A stretch of DNA of 64,000 bases, taken from NCBI GenBank assembly GCA_014905825.1, contig JACGCN010000021.1:372001-436000 (forward strand), in the 5' to 3' direction. Under the pieces are notes generated by a model that ran no database searches, had not been told where the DNA came from, and saw only the letters and a program-made list of their open reading frames with translations. Within the stretch, counting starts at the first letter, position 1. The number at the start of each line of letters is the position of its first letter. The position numbers were made by a program, and so were the translations under genes. Of this stretch, positions 44,533 through 56,909 are shown in pieces. Source of the DNA: Lyophyllum atratum. Lineage: Eukaryota; Basidiomycota; Agaricomycetes; Agaricales; Lyophyllaceae.

Positions 44533-44955
44533 GATCAAGGGTATGGGGGTTTTCCCTGCACTTTACCGTATTTATCATGATGGGTGAGAGCTATGACGCA
44601 CGCGGGACAGTGCCAGGGTTACGCGCGCAGTTCTTTGACAGGGCATGACAAGCAGGCGGATCGACATAATGGACTCGTAACGTGCACTGGTTTCCACTGC
44701 ATGCAAGAGAGATGAACCGGGAATGCTTGGCACGCGGGTTGGAAAGTACTCGTATTTGCGATGAGCGTTGAGTAGCACGCAAGTTATAGCGCTTGTACGA
44801 CCCGCTAGCGTCCGAAAAACTGGAGACGAAGAAGAGAGTATTGAATGGCAGTGCAAAGAATGTAATTGGTAGAATCAATTCCTCGAACAAGTCCGTCATG
44901 GTCAGCCTACCCACATGAATTGCATAGTGCCCGAATGTCCGCTGTCAGGGTATAA
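44533..44955. other. Intergenic between the lyase and DUF6534 gene C
   Basis: No gene was recognised in these ~420 bp upstream of the lyase and downstream of gene C. Confidence 0.4.
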
Positions 44956-46738
44956 TCACTGATGTACTCTAACCTCCTTCAAAATCTACAATAAGAGAGT
45001 ACTTGAAGTCAGCCGTCTTCTCGACAAATCTACATATAAACAGAGCTCACCTCAATTTCAATGCTTTCAGGATCCTCATTGGGCATCCCACCACCTTGAA
45101 ATCGATCTGCTCCAAGACGATAGGTGGTACCGACAGCCCTATCGAAGGTATGACTCCCGATGGACCGGTGAGAGGACTCTTTATGATGTTTTGATCCAGC
45201 GTGTGCGTAGCCCGGACTGACGGAATTCCGAAGGACAATGCGATTGTTGAATGTCACGAGGAGTGTGTTGGAGTAACTAAGCTATGGACTAAGGTGCGAA
45301 ACAAATTGCACGAAGACGAATGCTTACAGTTTTCCCATTATAAAAGTTCTTGTCGTCAAATGAGCTCTCGCTAGTCCACGATCGGAGGTTGTCAATTGGT
45401 ACGTACGTGCAAATGAAAAAGTTTTGTCCCTGATGGCAAGTGAGCGGCTGAGAGACGAAGTAAATTGATCCATGCTTACGGGAAATGCTGCATAAAAGAT
45501 AAAAGACAGTAAAGCCATGCTAGCTGAGATCATCAGGCGTCAATCCTCTTATCGCTGGCCACGAAGCTTGGATACTATTCACCAGTGAGCGTATTTGTCT
45601 CGACAATCAAGAAAACCAGTTTCGCGAGAATCTTATTGCTATTAGCATGCTGATATTCGTCCTTCCGGGATTGGTAAAACTTGGGATTTGACATGCCTTT
45701 AGATGACACCAGCTTCGAGCTGAGAATACTCACAATCCAGAGCATCGAGCCTGCAATCAAGGCATCGGATACAGTGTCACCGAGCAGCCAGACCTACGGC
45801 GTTTACGCAGCGTCAGATCGGGTAAGCGTTAGACGCAATGACATTCGTACATGGAATGACTGAGGGAATATGATAGCCTCGTGAAAACGATCAAACTCTC
45901 CTAGCTTATAGGCCTAAGTGGGTGATATGGATTAGTGGATCCTAGCAAGACAACCTAAAGATCACTGACTCGCCACGCTGTTCCGAAGGCTCCAGCGGTT
46001 TGAACCACAGAGGTCTGGATGGAGGTGAGGGGGGCAGGTAGGGTGTGAAAGCAAGCAAGTATTACGTACCAATAGGATCAGGACGCAAATCCACCAATAC
46101 GACTTTCGCAACGTGTATATTCGATATGCGAAGAAACATTGCACCACGGCAGCTATGACTCCACATAGAAATGGAGTGTCCAGCGGGGAGATATACGTAT
46201 CTCCAAGGTGAATCATGTTTCCATATCCACTCGCAAACCTACGACATCGTTAACGGATAAAAGCGGATAGAAGAAGGGGAATTACCAGAAGAATACGTTA
46301 GCAGCGGTTATACAGGTCTGGGCGATCTCAAAGATGTATGTCCCGTAGACTGAATGAAGGTGGAAATTAGCATAGGCTCCCAGCAAATATGATGCAGATG
46401 TGAAATCTCACCTAGGCACTTCGTAGATAGCTTGTCGTCGGGAAAATTGAGGTAATAAATGTCTATTCTCGTCGCGTGAGCCTATGCAAACAGAGCGCCG
46501 GATCACATAGACACATAACGTACAGACTTGGACGGATAGTACACCATAGAGACCCCAGTTAAATAATGTTCCGAGTATCTAAGCAGTACGGTGAGCACAA
46601 ACGCTTTGACGCTAGGTAAAAACTTGCCTGGGGTGCGGTACTACAGATTGTTAAGACACAGAAAAGTGAGTGGAAACGAGATGAGGACTCTTACATAGCA
46701 GCGATGTTTTCAGGAATTGTCGGAAGTGGAGCAACCAT
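44956..46738 (-). CDS. DUF6534 integral membrane protein C
   Basis: Minus-strand paralogue of genes A and B, with the same exon series from 'MVAPLPTIPENIAAM' to a last exon encoding 'ILKEVRVHQ'. Visible segments are 'GTLFNWGLYGVLSVQVC', 'YYLNFPDD', 'GNMIHLGDTYISPLDTPFLC', 'VVQCFFAYRIYTLRKSYWW', 'VWLLGDTVSDALIAGSMLWI', 'SMALLSFIFYAAFPV' and 'VTFNNRIVLR'. The intron after 'TAPQ' begins GCAAGT instead of GT, making a GC-AG intron. A TATAAAAA at ~46829-46836 lies about 95 bp upstream. No frame break was noticed. Confidence 0.85.
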
Positions 46739-46839
46739 GCTGTTGAATCAGGGGGGTCGAATTGAGCACTCGACTGGAATGTAGTCTACAACTATCTCGT
46801 AGGCGCTTGATGAAGACCATCGTACTTCTTTTTATACAA

Positions 46840-49813
46840 CAATCAATGATAAGTTGATGATAGCGGGACACGGGATGAATCCTTCCATGAGCGAGAAAGG
46901 CCAAAAAGGGATGCAGATAAGCATTGCTCAAGGCTGCGTGTGTGTTTCAATGGACGCATCTGTATCGTAGGCGCCGATCATCAATACCCTCGCGTGTGAT
47001 ACGAGGTATGCCGAGAAACTCACTGCTGCCAGATGTCCTTCCCGACTTGTACATACGTACTACCTTACGAAGTCGCCATACTCGATGATACCTGCTGCCG
47101 ATCAGACCATTAAATTACAATAGCGGTGTTCACTGGCTCTAAGCCGTCTAGGCTGGCAGTCGAGAAATTGTCGCGCCAAGGTATGTTGATACGTCATGGT
47201 CCGACTGTTCACAAGTTTATGTGGTACTTTGATACCACCACCGATCGTTAGTGTCGACCACATCTGTCGTTCGTCAGATCATTTTTTTTCTTTAACGCAC
47301 AGGAACGTTGGGATCAGAGTCGCCACACGGTAGGTGGGAGCAAAACTTGAAAAAGCGGTGGTGGTGGCAATTGAACAGGTGAAAAGTCAGCCACAAGCAG
47401 CCGCAAATCAAGTCCACGTGCACCTGCTCGTTTCACCAACCGCCTATGTCCTCTAGTTCACACCACCACATCACTTGTCTCTATTCTCTTGAAGCCCGTA
47501 TATCTCCATCCCTCCATCGCACGTTTTTGAACTGATCAGAGGACCCATGTTCTGCGATCTCCCTGTTTATAGATCATGACTCGAGGTCTCCGATCCGTAG
47601 TTGTCGCCAGACTTTCCGTGGTCTCCCTCAAACTCTTCGAGACCTCAGATCTAATGCGTAAAAGGAACAGAATTAAAGGCTTTCTTGCAGGACACGGCCT
47701 TTCGCGATGTAACACCCTGTTCGTAAGCGGGCTTCATCACTTGATGTTGTGTAATCGGGGATCCTCAAGAAATGTCATGTTTTCAATTTTGTTCAGATGA
47801 GTTTCCTGTTGAATCGGCATCCATCCAATTTTTTTCGGCTCCAAGGCGCCATGGAGACAGCAGTATCCTCGTGTAAACCCCGCATATGCATAACACTCCC
47901 CGCGTTCTCGATACCCAGGAACTCTCGCTGTCGATTGGACTGCCCTAGCGCATCTGCTAAGATCCTAGCGCCGTACGAATTGCTCGAGTTCCTCTTTCCC
48001 CAGTTTGAGTCTTGAACTCTGGTGAAAACCCTTTCCTCGTATACGCCGATCTAAAAGCAAGGCATGTCACGCTTGTCATCGTACCTAAGTGACGGTATGA
48101 CCTCCATGCCTTTCCACACATGATGCATGCTCAAAGCGGTCGCATCTATTGACACGTCAACTGTCTGTCAATCGGCTCATGAGTATTCCTATAACTCGCC
48201 ATATCGCTCTATGTCGAGTTCCTGGGTCACCTTCACACAGCCTGACCTAGTAAGTACCCCGCCCCTCTCTATGTCCGTCATTCTCGATCGAAAATCTGGG
48301 AACACTAGTCCGAAAATAGACGCCTTAGGTCGGGAGACCTACGAAGATGATGCTGTCGTCTTGTAGACTTCATCGTCGCATGCCTGATATGTGGCCCATC
48401 GCGGTTTTCAGCGTCCTAGGAGGCACGGAGTCACGATATATACGGTGAGTTATTATACTTGCAATATACTAGCGTTGATCACTGATGGATTCGGAACTTC
48501 CTTTAGTTTATTGAGTATGGTTTGGGCTCTAACGCGGCTTCGGTTGCTTGCGAGAGAGGTGTCAAGGTCCAGTCAATATCGCAATCTACCAACAGCCATT
48601 CCGAGAATCTCGCCGTCATTTCATGATATTCCTGGTCCCTCACCTCCGCGGACGCTGCCACAGAGGACCACAACACTGACGCAGCTCTAATGTATAGCTC
48701 TAACTCGAGAAACTCCTAGTATCCTGGATAAGCTGCGCTTTCACACATGGATGTTCGCGAGCACGTAATGGCCAGATGCCAGCGTGGAAACAGTGCGTAA
48801 ATCACTGAGGATCCGCTGATTGCGAATGTAAGATGAACAGGTCTCGGGCCGGCGAATTATGAACAGCGGAGAGGGAACAATTTCGTAGAGTTATGGTCAG
48901 AAGATACATTCACTCCAGGATACCCACTGACAGGATCCAAAATGGGACCTCATGATGCCTCTACCGACATTAACATCGCTGGCATCCAGGGCGATTGAGA
49001 AGGATGAGTGAGGGCGTTATGATTTTTGTTCTCATCTTTGGCCTTGGATGCTGGCACTTTGCCACCATATTGATTTATGAACTAGCACATACCGTTGAAG
49101 GACTGTCCTTGTTTCAACTCAGTTAACGACTTCAGCTCAGAACCACCATAAAACTTGACAAATTCCTATGATTCGCAGATACCGTCGGAGACTGGCCAGA
49201 AGCAATGCACTCGACGCCCCCAACAATGACCATAATGATGGAAAATATGCCTTCTGTGAGTGAGTTCAAACCCCCTGGTGCTGAGCGTTGACGTAAATGA
49301 TCAATGCTAGTATGACAAACATCACAATATAATTCTGGTCGCTATCCGATCTCAGCGTGATCATGTCCCACAGAAACATCATCGGGGCGCATGCCAGATC
49401 ACTTATCCTACCTTATCTAGGCTCTAAAGAACGTCAGACTGTGGGGCTAACCCCTTTCAAACATCGCAGTATTACCTGTTCGAAATCCCATGGCTCCTCC
49501 GGGCTCCTCATGTGACTACCTTTCAAAACATATTTCATGATGCTATTCAATTCTAACGGATTCGGCGCAACTACTCTTCGCTTGCTAATTCCATACAGGG
49601 GAAATACCGCCGTTCAAACGACCAGCGAGTAGAGTGCCGGGATGTCATCCGCACAAGAGCCCTTGCACATCTCCATCCACACCTCTGAGCACAGCTACTT
49701 AGTCGGAAGGATATTTAGCTCGCCAGAACTTAGAAGTAGTATCGGTTTGTAAATTATTTCAACTGAAGGTCCGTAAAACATGTCGGTCCCGAGGGCCTGC
49801 ACTCGGGAGATGA
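46840..49813. other. Long intergenic stretch, ancient duplicated sequence only
   Basis: About 3 kb without a convincing gene. Phrases near 47750-48800 (for example GTGTAATC...AAATGTC and GGATGTTCG...GTAAT) resemble the sequence upstream of gene E near 55400-55500. This suggests flanking DNA was copied together with a DUF6534 gene and then decayed. Confidence 0.35.
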
Positions 49814-51615
49814 TCAATGGTGTACTCTAATCTCTTTCAGCACCTATGATGAAGTCCTCAAATGTCAGCTTCCTACGTCCCGCTGGTAAAATCGGGCACA
49901 CCTCAATTTCCACATTCTCCATATCGCGACTCGGCTTTCCTCCACGGTCAAACCGATCTTCTCCCGTACGATAAGTATTACCCAATGTACTATTGAATAC
50001 ATTGTTTCCAAAGGATTGGTCGGCACTGTGACTGAAGGATCCATGCCCATTCGATCTGCTAACGTTGTCCGACATGGCTCCTTTCCGAAGGGCAATGCGA
50101 TTGTTGAAGGTGACAAGAAGCGTGTTTGAGTACCTAAATCAACATAAGGGTCTGGATTATGTTGGACGGAACGAGGGGCTCACAGTTTCCCCATTATAAA
50201 GGTTCTTCGCATCCAAATGAGTACCAGGGTTGATGTGACGAACGCCGGATCTATACTTACGTGCAGGTAAAAAAATCTTGTCCCTAACAAGAAGTAAGCG
50301 GCTCCGGATGTGCATATCAGAATCAAATGGACGCTCACAGGAAACCCTGCATACAAGATGAAAGATAGCAAGGCCATGCTGGCTGGTAAGAGTTTAATGT
50401 TAATTTATTAGGTCTGATAATTCATGCAGTCGGAGTAATCACCTGTCAGCGTGTTTGTCTCAACGATTAAGAAAACCAGTTTCGCGAGAATAGCATTCCC
50501 ATGCTGATGTTTGTGTTCCTGGGATCTATAAAACTAGATAATTATCGATCAATCCAGAGGATCTCGGAAGTTTGAACACGAATCCCCACGATCCAAAGCA
50601 TAGAGCCCGCGATCAAGATATCGGACACGGTATCGCCAAGAAGCCAGACCTGGTATGAGATTGCTACAGGATCAGATTCTATAAAGGACTTCGATGATGA
50701 ACGCACATGAAATGACGCGGGAAATATCACATTCTCGTGAAAACGGACGAATTGTCCAAGCGCATGGGCCTAAGTAAATTATTGTAAATCAGAGTAACCT
50801 ATCGGCGGGAGCTGGGGGTCACCAACACGAAAAGCTGTTCCGAAAGCTCCTGCAGTCTGGACCAGAGAAGTCTAAACCAAAAAGGATGTCAGCTAGGGCG
50901 TGAAAACAGCGGAGCACTTCGTACCGCAATGATTCCAACACAGATCCACTTGTATGATCGCCGCAGCGTCCAAATACGATACGCGAAAAAACACTGCACG
51001 ACAGCAGCTATAATCCCGCAAAGAAACGGGGTGTCCAGAGGCGAGACATAGACACTACCCAGACGAATCATATTCCCATATCCACTCGCAAACCTGCACT
51101 GCCATTAACGCGAAAAGTGGAGAATAGTGAGAGAGGAGGTACTACCAGTAATACGCATCAGCAGCTGTAAGACATGTCTGCGCTACTTCGAAAATGTACG
51201 TTCCGTAGACTGAAGACGAGGGCAATTTGAGGATTAGAGTGTTGTAAAGGATTTAGTACAAATATGGAACCCTCACCGAGACATTTAATGGATAGCTTAT
51301 CGTCGGGAAAGTTGAGGTAATAAATGTCTGTTTGGATCTGGTAAATCTGCATACTTGGAGTATCGCGGCGGGTGGATGTGTGACGTACAAACTTGGACGG
51401 ATAATACACCATATAGAGCCCAATTGAACAACGTGCCGAGTACCTGAGAAGATTCGTCAAGCAGCGTCAAAATGTGTATGCGCACGCCGACTCCGACAGG
51501 CAACTCACCTGAGGCGCAGTGCTACGGGTTGGTGAGAAACAGATTGCGAGCTATGGAGGGAGCGTACTTACATGGTTTCGATGTTATCGGGGATGGGCGG
51601 AAGTACCGAAGCCAT
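49814..51615 (-). CDS. DUF6534 integral membrane protein D
   Basis: Runs from 'MASVLPPIPDNIETM' to a last exon 'VLKEIRVHH'. It shares exon structure with C and E and includes the intron after 'APQ' with a normal GTGAGT donor. Landmarks are 'YYLNFPDDKLSIKCLG', 'MIRLGSVYVSPLDTPFLCG', 'VVQCFFAYRIWTLRRSYKW', 'VWLLGDTVSDILIAGSMLWI', 'SMALLSFILYAGFPVSVHL' and a tail with 'SFSHSADQSFGNNVF'. It is closest to gene E in both coding and tail sequence, so D and E are the youngest pair of the cluster. Confidence 0.85.
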
Positions 51616-51724
51616 GCTGTTGAGCCGACTCAAAATGAGGCAGCGGGTTAGATCGAGTGAACAACTTGGATTCCAGGTACACAGGTCCTTCGTTGGCATT
51701 GGGAGAGCACATTATAGTTGTGTC

Positions 51725-52750
51725 TTTATGGGATATGCAATTTTGATCGTGAACCTCGATGGAAATACACCATAAGAAGACACAACCATCATGAGACCGT
51801 GCTTTACGTTGGGCTTTGAATTGCCCTGAAGTCCTGTCATAAGGCTGTCTTCTGCTGTCTCCTAGATGATTCGCATCTTTGATGATTTCAAGGTGTGTCC
51901 ACTTGGCGTTCACATCTGTACTAGCTATAATAGGTCACAGCTGGCTCGGTCAGTCACAATCTGTCAGATCATGTTTGTTTTCAATGGCGCACCTCTCGTT
52001 GCAGAGTAAGTCAAAATCACTAACTTCAAACAAGGGAACCAACAACACGCCGGTCTTTACGGTACAGATCTGCCAATCATGATATCACCATCCTTTGCTC
52101 TTCCCCTGTACTTACCATGGTCCGCACTCTGATAGTGTCTTGATTTTTGTTAAAGGTTGGTTGCGGCTGTTGGATTATCAGATCCCGATTGCGTTCAGTC
52201 ACGACCCCGAGGTCAAGGTACTCATGCTTGAAGTTGAAGGTAGTGGAGAGGCCTTGGTAAGCGAGTGGAAGGCGCACTGCTTTCGGTCCCGGGTCTTCCG
52301 ACCATTTCACTGCAGCGTCGACATATTAGCGCGTACGGGCTAGTCGGAGCAGTCTAGGGAGCAGATATCGGTTGGCACTTCCCCAATCAGCCCCTCGAGT
52401 ATACCCAGCACCACTTAGCGGCACCTGGAGCTCTCGTTTTGCTTGACGCTGAACTTGTCCTCACGATATAGAGCCTCGACTAGTCGTACCTTTAACGGGG
52501 ACCAGGTCTGGGCCAGGAAATACAAGCGTACATCATCGGAACTCGGTTATACATTTCTCTCGATGTGATCTTCGAGGGAGTGTAGCATGAAGGGATAGAG
52601 CAGATGTTCACGCAGGCCGCGCCTCTCGATCCCATACCTGTAAAAGACATAGGGTAACAAGGACATTCACTCGAACATGTGTGTCATATGCAGCCAACAC
52701 AAGCGCGTTATGATCATGTCTGAGTGCTCGAGAGCCTGCTCCCAAGATAA
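51725..52750. other. Intergenic between DUF6534 genes D and E
   Basis: There is no supported gene in this kilobase between the start of D and the end of E. Both genes are on the minus strand. Confidence 0.4.
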
Positions 52751-54536
52751 TCAATGATGTACTCGGATCTCCTTCATCACCTACGTGAAGTGATGGGATA
52801 ATTCCAAGACATCAGCCTCCCGCTTTTCGGCGAGCGAAATAGGACTCACCTCAATTTCTATGCTTTCCATATCTCGAGGCCTCCCTCTACGGTCAAACCG
52901 ATCTTCTCCCCTACGGTAAGTGTTACCCAACGTACTGATGAACATGTTGTTTCCGAGGGATTGATTGGTACTGTGACTGAAGGATGCATTTCCTTGCATG
53001 GCTCCTTTCCGAAGAGCAATTCGATTGTTGAATGTCACAAGAAGCGTGTTTGAGTACCTCAATTAACAGGTAAGGGTGCTGATTAGGCTGGACAGGACGA
53101 GAAGCTCACAGTTTTCCCATTATAAAAGTCCTTCGCATCGAGATGAGTTCTCTGGGATCGACATCGAGAATAAGGGATCGGGACGTACGTGCAGATAAAT
53201 AAATCTTGTCCCTGATAACAAGTAAGCGGCTCCGCATACGTACAGCAGAATCAAATGGATGCTCACGGGAAACCCGGCATATAGAATGAAAGAGAGTAAG
53301 GCCATGCTAGCTGGCGGATATCGAACATTGATCCAAGAGATCTGATAGTAATACAGCAAGTTGGAATATTCACCTGTCAGTGTGTTCGTCTCAACGATCA
53401 AAAAAACTAATCTGGCGAGAACTGTGTTCCCATGCTGATGTTTGTGTTCCTGGGACTTATAGAACTACAAATTTATCAGTTGATCCAGAGCATTTCAGAG
53501 GTCTGAACATGAGTACTCACGATCCAAAGCATAGAGCCTGCGATCAAGATATCGGAGACGGTATCGCCAAGAAGCCAGACCTAGTATGAAATGGCCCTAG
53601 GATCAGATTCAATGAAGGACCCAATGATGAACGCACATGAAACGAAGCAGGAAACATCACGTTCTCATGAAAACGGACAAACTGTCCCAACTTATGGGCC
53701 TAGGTAAATTATAGTAAAGCAAGTAACAGGGCAAGAGAAGAGGGTCACAAACTCGAACGGCTGTTCCGAACGCTCCTGCAGTCTGAACCAAAGAGGTCTA
53801 GAGCAAAATGAATGTTAGCCAAGGCGTGAAAACAGCGGAGCCCTTCGTACTGCAAGTATTCCAACGCAGATCCATCGATATGATCGCTGCAGCGTCCAGA
53901 TGCGATACGCGAAAAAGCACTGCACGACAGCAGCTATGATTCCACAAAGAAACGGGGTGTCTAGAGGCGAAATGTAGACATTTCCCAGATGGATCATATT
54001 TCCGTATCCGCTCGCAAACCTGCATCGCCGTCAACGGGACAAGTGGAGAGCGCTGAAAGAGGAAGTACCAGTAAAATACATCAGCACCCGTAAGACATGT
54101 CTGAACTACTTCGAAAAGATATGTTCCGTAGACTGGAGACGAGGGAAATCGTGAGTAGATCGATTTTTGCAAAGGACATAACCAGACAAGGAGCCTCACC
54201 GAGACATTTGGTGGATAGCTTATCATCGGGAAAGTTGAGGTAATAAATGTCTGTTTGAATTCAGTAAGCCTGCACGCTTGGGTTATTGGCGCAGGTAGAC
54301 ATGCGACGTACAAACTTGAACAGATAATACGCCATATAGAGCCCAATTGAATAACGTGCCGAGTATCTGAGAAATTCGTCAAGCGTCCTCAAAATCGTGA
54401 CTGCGCACGCCAACTACGACAATAAATCACCTGAGGTGCGGTGCTGCGTGCTGATGAGAAACAATTACGGGCTAAAGAGGGAGCGCACTTACGTTGTCGT
54501 GACGTTATCGGGAATGGGAGGAAGCTGCCCGGCCAT
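52751..54536 (-). CDS. DUF6534 integral membrane protein E
   Basis: Runs from 'MAGQLPPIPDNVTTT' to a last exon 'VMKEIRVHH'. It mirrors gene D: 'MIHLGNVYISPLDTPFLCG', 'VVQCFFAYRIWTLQRSYRW', 'LGDTVSDILIAGSMLWI', 'SMALLSFILYAGFPVSIHL', 'VTFNNRIALRKGAMQGN'. CTATAAAG on the minus strand at ~54636-54645 sits ~100 bp before the ATG, like the TATA elements of A and B. The role of the family is not known; all five copies here keep the membrane segments and differ mainly in the hydrophilic C-terminal tail. Confidence 0.85.
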
Positions 54537-54649
54537 GTTGTTGACTCGAGGAAGGAGCGTGTAGAGTTGAATGTAACCTTGGAGTCCAGGTTCACAGCTC
54601 CCTCGTTGGCATTGCGAAGGCAGATTACAGTTGGGCCTTTATAGGATCA

Positions 54650-55630
54650 CCGACTTCGATGGTGACGCTCGATGGAAATCCACCATGGGAAGATATAGCC
54701 GTGATGAGAGGGTGTGGGTATTCCGAACGCAAGAGAAGCACATGTGCATTGCCCTATGAGAAATATTGAGCTCCACTTGAAGCGCTGTTAATCGCTGACA
54801 CGCTATCAACGCGACGGGTCAATTGCAACCAAGTCCAAACTCCTTGCCAGAAAAACGCTGAGTTGACCTTGGGCCTTTGAGTCCTGCAGCCTGCTAAAGG
54901 CTGTCTTGTACATGGTGTTCAAGTAGGATACGATTTGATGATTCTAATCAAGCGCATCTGTGGCTCTAATATTGTTAATATTGTCTGCAACTTGCGTCAG
55001 TCAGTCAGAATCCAGTGCCAGATCGAGTTTACTTTTGGCTGACCTCTCGTTATAATCGGCGATGACATTGACTGTGACGGTGGGAGGCTAAAAGTGGGAT
55101 CCAAACCCACGTGGCTCTCTGGCTCTATCTATAATAATAAACGGGATTCCTTCACACCCCGCGTCACTACTTCATCGCTTCGACTGGTACTTATCGTCCT
55201 CCAATCTTTCGCTTGGGAACTATACAGAAGTCTTTCCTCTCTAGAAATCTTCATAATCCTTTGTGCTCATCTTGCTTCCAGCTTGACATATCCTTAGGTC
55301 AACGAGTCCCCCAATCCAATCGCCCGAGGCTAATAGCATCCGAGTTTTTTCCCATGAACTTGCCCACAAGTCTCGAATTGTCCTCCTCGACTGGCCATGT
55401 GTAATCAGGATGGACCCCTGGAAATGTCGCCGGCGCTGTTGATCACCTCTTAGTTAAAGGTCCTCTGTCTCTTCTGGATGTTCGTGATCATGTAATACCT
55501 GGGCTCATTGCGTCTTCACACCGTCTTGCTTCTATCCGTGCGCTCCGAGGCTAAGAAGCTCTGTTAGATGTTTTGCCGGTAGTTATGTCGAACTCGCTTC
55601 TCTCACTCAAGACATCGTCGAAGAGGAGGA
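54650..55630. other. Intergenic between gene E and copia-3
   Basis: No gene was recognised. Parts resemble the region upstream of gene C (see 46840-49813). Confidence 0.35.
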
Positions 55631-55977
55631 TGTTAGAATCCTATACCGTATAGACTAAGTGATAAGAGAGAATGTAAACCTCAGTCTCTTGTATAGTTGA
55701 CTAGTGTATTGATCATCGTACCTAAGTGATAAGAGAGAATGTAAACTAAGGTACGTCAGTAATGATAAGTATGGTGAGTAAGTAAGTGGCTCACCCTCAG
55801 TCTCTTGTATAGTTGACTGAGGGTGTAAAGACGAGTAGCTACGGGTATATATACTGTATGTATGATAAAGGTCCTTTGTATCTAAGAGGCCGTTTGTCAA
55901 GTATGAGATAAAGAAATAGACCGTGATCTAATCGGCCCTCGACACAAAGCGTCTAGGTGCCTGATCAGATCCTAACA
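55631..55977 (-). repeat. copia-3 3' LTR (347 bp)
   Basis: On the minus strand it starts TGTTAGGATC and ends ...GGATTCTAACA, inverted TGTTAG ends. TATATATA (55846-55853) lies 35 bp before the predicted cap site at 55818. The partner LTR is outside the window, so the boundaries rest on the inverted ends and the adjacent purine tract. Confidence 0.85.
55655..55818 (-). promoter_or_regulatory. copia-3 LTR splice module (B1-intron-A1-spacer-B2-A2)
   Basis: On the minus strand: B1 55818-55795, intron 1 55794-55746 (49 nt, GTGAGC...CTTAG, branch TACTGAC), A1 55745-55722, GTACGA spacer from 55721, B2 55702-55679, A2 55678-55655 (ending CACTTAG). B2 equals B1 (24 nt), A2 equals A1 (24 nt), and the B2-A2 junction equals spliced B1-A1. 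A hairpin CACCCTCAGT / ACTGAGGGTG (10 bp) spans 55825-55792 and covers the intron-1 donor. A possible intron 2 is 55721-55655 (67 nt). Confidence 0.85.
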
Positions 55978-56022
55978 CTCCTCCTCACCCTAGACGCTCC
56001 TCCTCGCATGGAATCGTGGCAA

Positions 56023-56904
56023 TTATCGGAGGCCAAGTAGATCACGGAAACGGTGGAACAGTTCGCGGGGGAGAGGTTTTGTGAAGACGTCCGCGACATT
56101 GTGTTTGGTGTTAACATAGCGGATATTGATTTCGTTGGATTGTACGCGCTCCCGAAGAAAGTGGTATTTAATGTCGACGTGTTTGACGCGTGCGTGGAGA
56201 AGGGGATCTTCGGAAAGGTTTATCGCGGCGTTATTGTCGCAGAGGATGGTGGTGGCTTCAGCAGAAACATCGTGATCGATACCTTTCAGTAAGGCGCGGA
56301 GCCAGATGCATTCTTGCGCGGCTTCGAACGCGGCCATGTATTCGGCTTCGCATGATGACGCTGCGACGGTTTTCTGTTTCCTCGCCGCCCATGAGACGGC
56401 TCCTGATCCTAAGCTCCATACGAATCCGCCGATACTTCGCCTGGTGTCGAGACAGGCAGCCCAATCGGAGTCCGTGAATCCAAGTATTGATGTGGAACTT
56501 TCTCCTCCGAGATGTAATTTGAGATCGCGCGTTCCTTTTAAGTATCGAACTAATCGGATCGCCGCGTTCCAGTGAATGGATGAGTATGAGTCGACGTATT
56601 GTGTTAGTTGTTGAACGGCGTAAGATATGTCGGGGCGCGTCGAGATCGCGAGATAGAGAAGACACCCGACAAGGGATCGATATGGGATTTTCGCAAGTGT
56701 GTCCTGCTCCTCCTTAGGTAGAGACGCGCGATCTACGCGTCGTAGCTTCAGTCCCGGGTCCATCGGGAGGGAAATGGGGGCTGCGTCTTTCTGGCCAAAC
56801 TGATGGATGACCTTGTCGATTAGCGCCGTTTGTGAGAGCCTTACGGATCGGTTGGGGAGGTCCCATTCCACGGCGATGCCAACGACGAACCGCGGTGTCC
56901 CGAG
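56023..56904 (-). CDS. copia-3 Pol, C-terminal part (RT end and RNase H)
   Basis: Continues the frame broken at 62205: 'WTISD' before the insertion joins 'LGTPRFVVGI' after it without a shift. It contains the RT connection ('YRSLVGCLLYLAISTRPDIS') and RNase H ('GFTDSDWAACLDTRRSIGG', 'ASSCEAEYMAAFEAAQECIW', 'LCDNNAAINLSEDP', 'HVDIKYHFLRE', 'VADVFTKPLPRE') and ends with a natural stop at 56023. Confidence 0.95.
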   Translation of the reverse strand, partial: LGTPRFVVGIAVEWDLPNRSVRLSQTALIDKVIHQFGQKDAAPISLPMDPGLKLRRVDRASLPKEEQDTLAKIPYRSLVGCLLYLAISTRPDISYAVQQLTQYVDSYSSIHWNAAIRLVRYLKGTRDLKLHLGGESSTSILGFTDSDWAACLDTRRSIGGFVWSLGSGAVSWAARKQKTVAASSCEAEYMAAFEAAQECIWLRALLKGIDHDVSAEATTILCDNNAAINLSEDPLLHARVKHVDIKYHFLRERVQSNEINIRYVNTKHNVADVFTKPLPRELFHRFRDLLGLR

Positions 56905-56909
56905 ATCTG
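56905..56909. repeat. Target-site duplication of copia-2 (one copy)
   Basis: ATCTG here matches ATCTG at 62205-62209 on the other side of copia-2. Confidence 0.95.

Noticed and set aside
46840..49813. Candidate genes in the long gap upstream of DUF6534 gene C
   Set aside because: Frames are short, overlap randomly and lack consistent introns; resemblance is only to other intergenic DNA.
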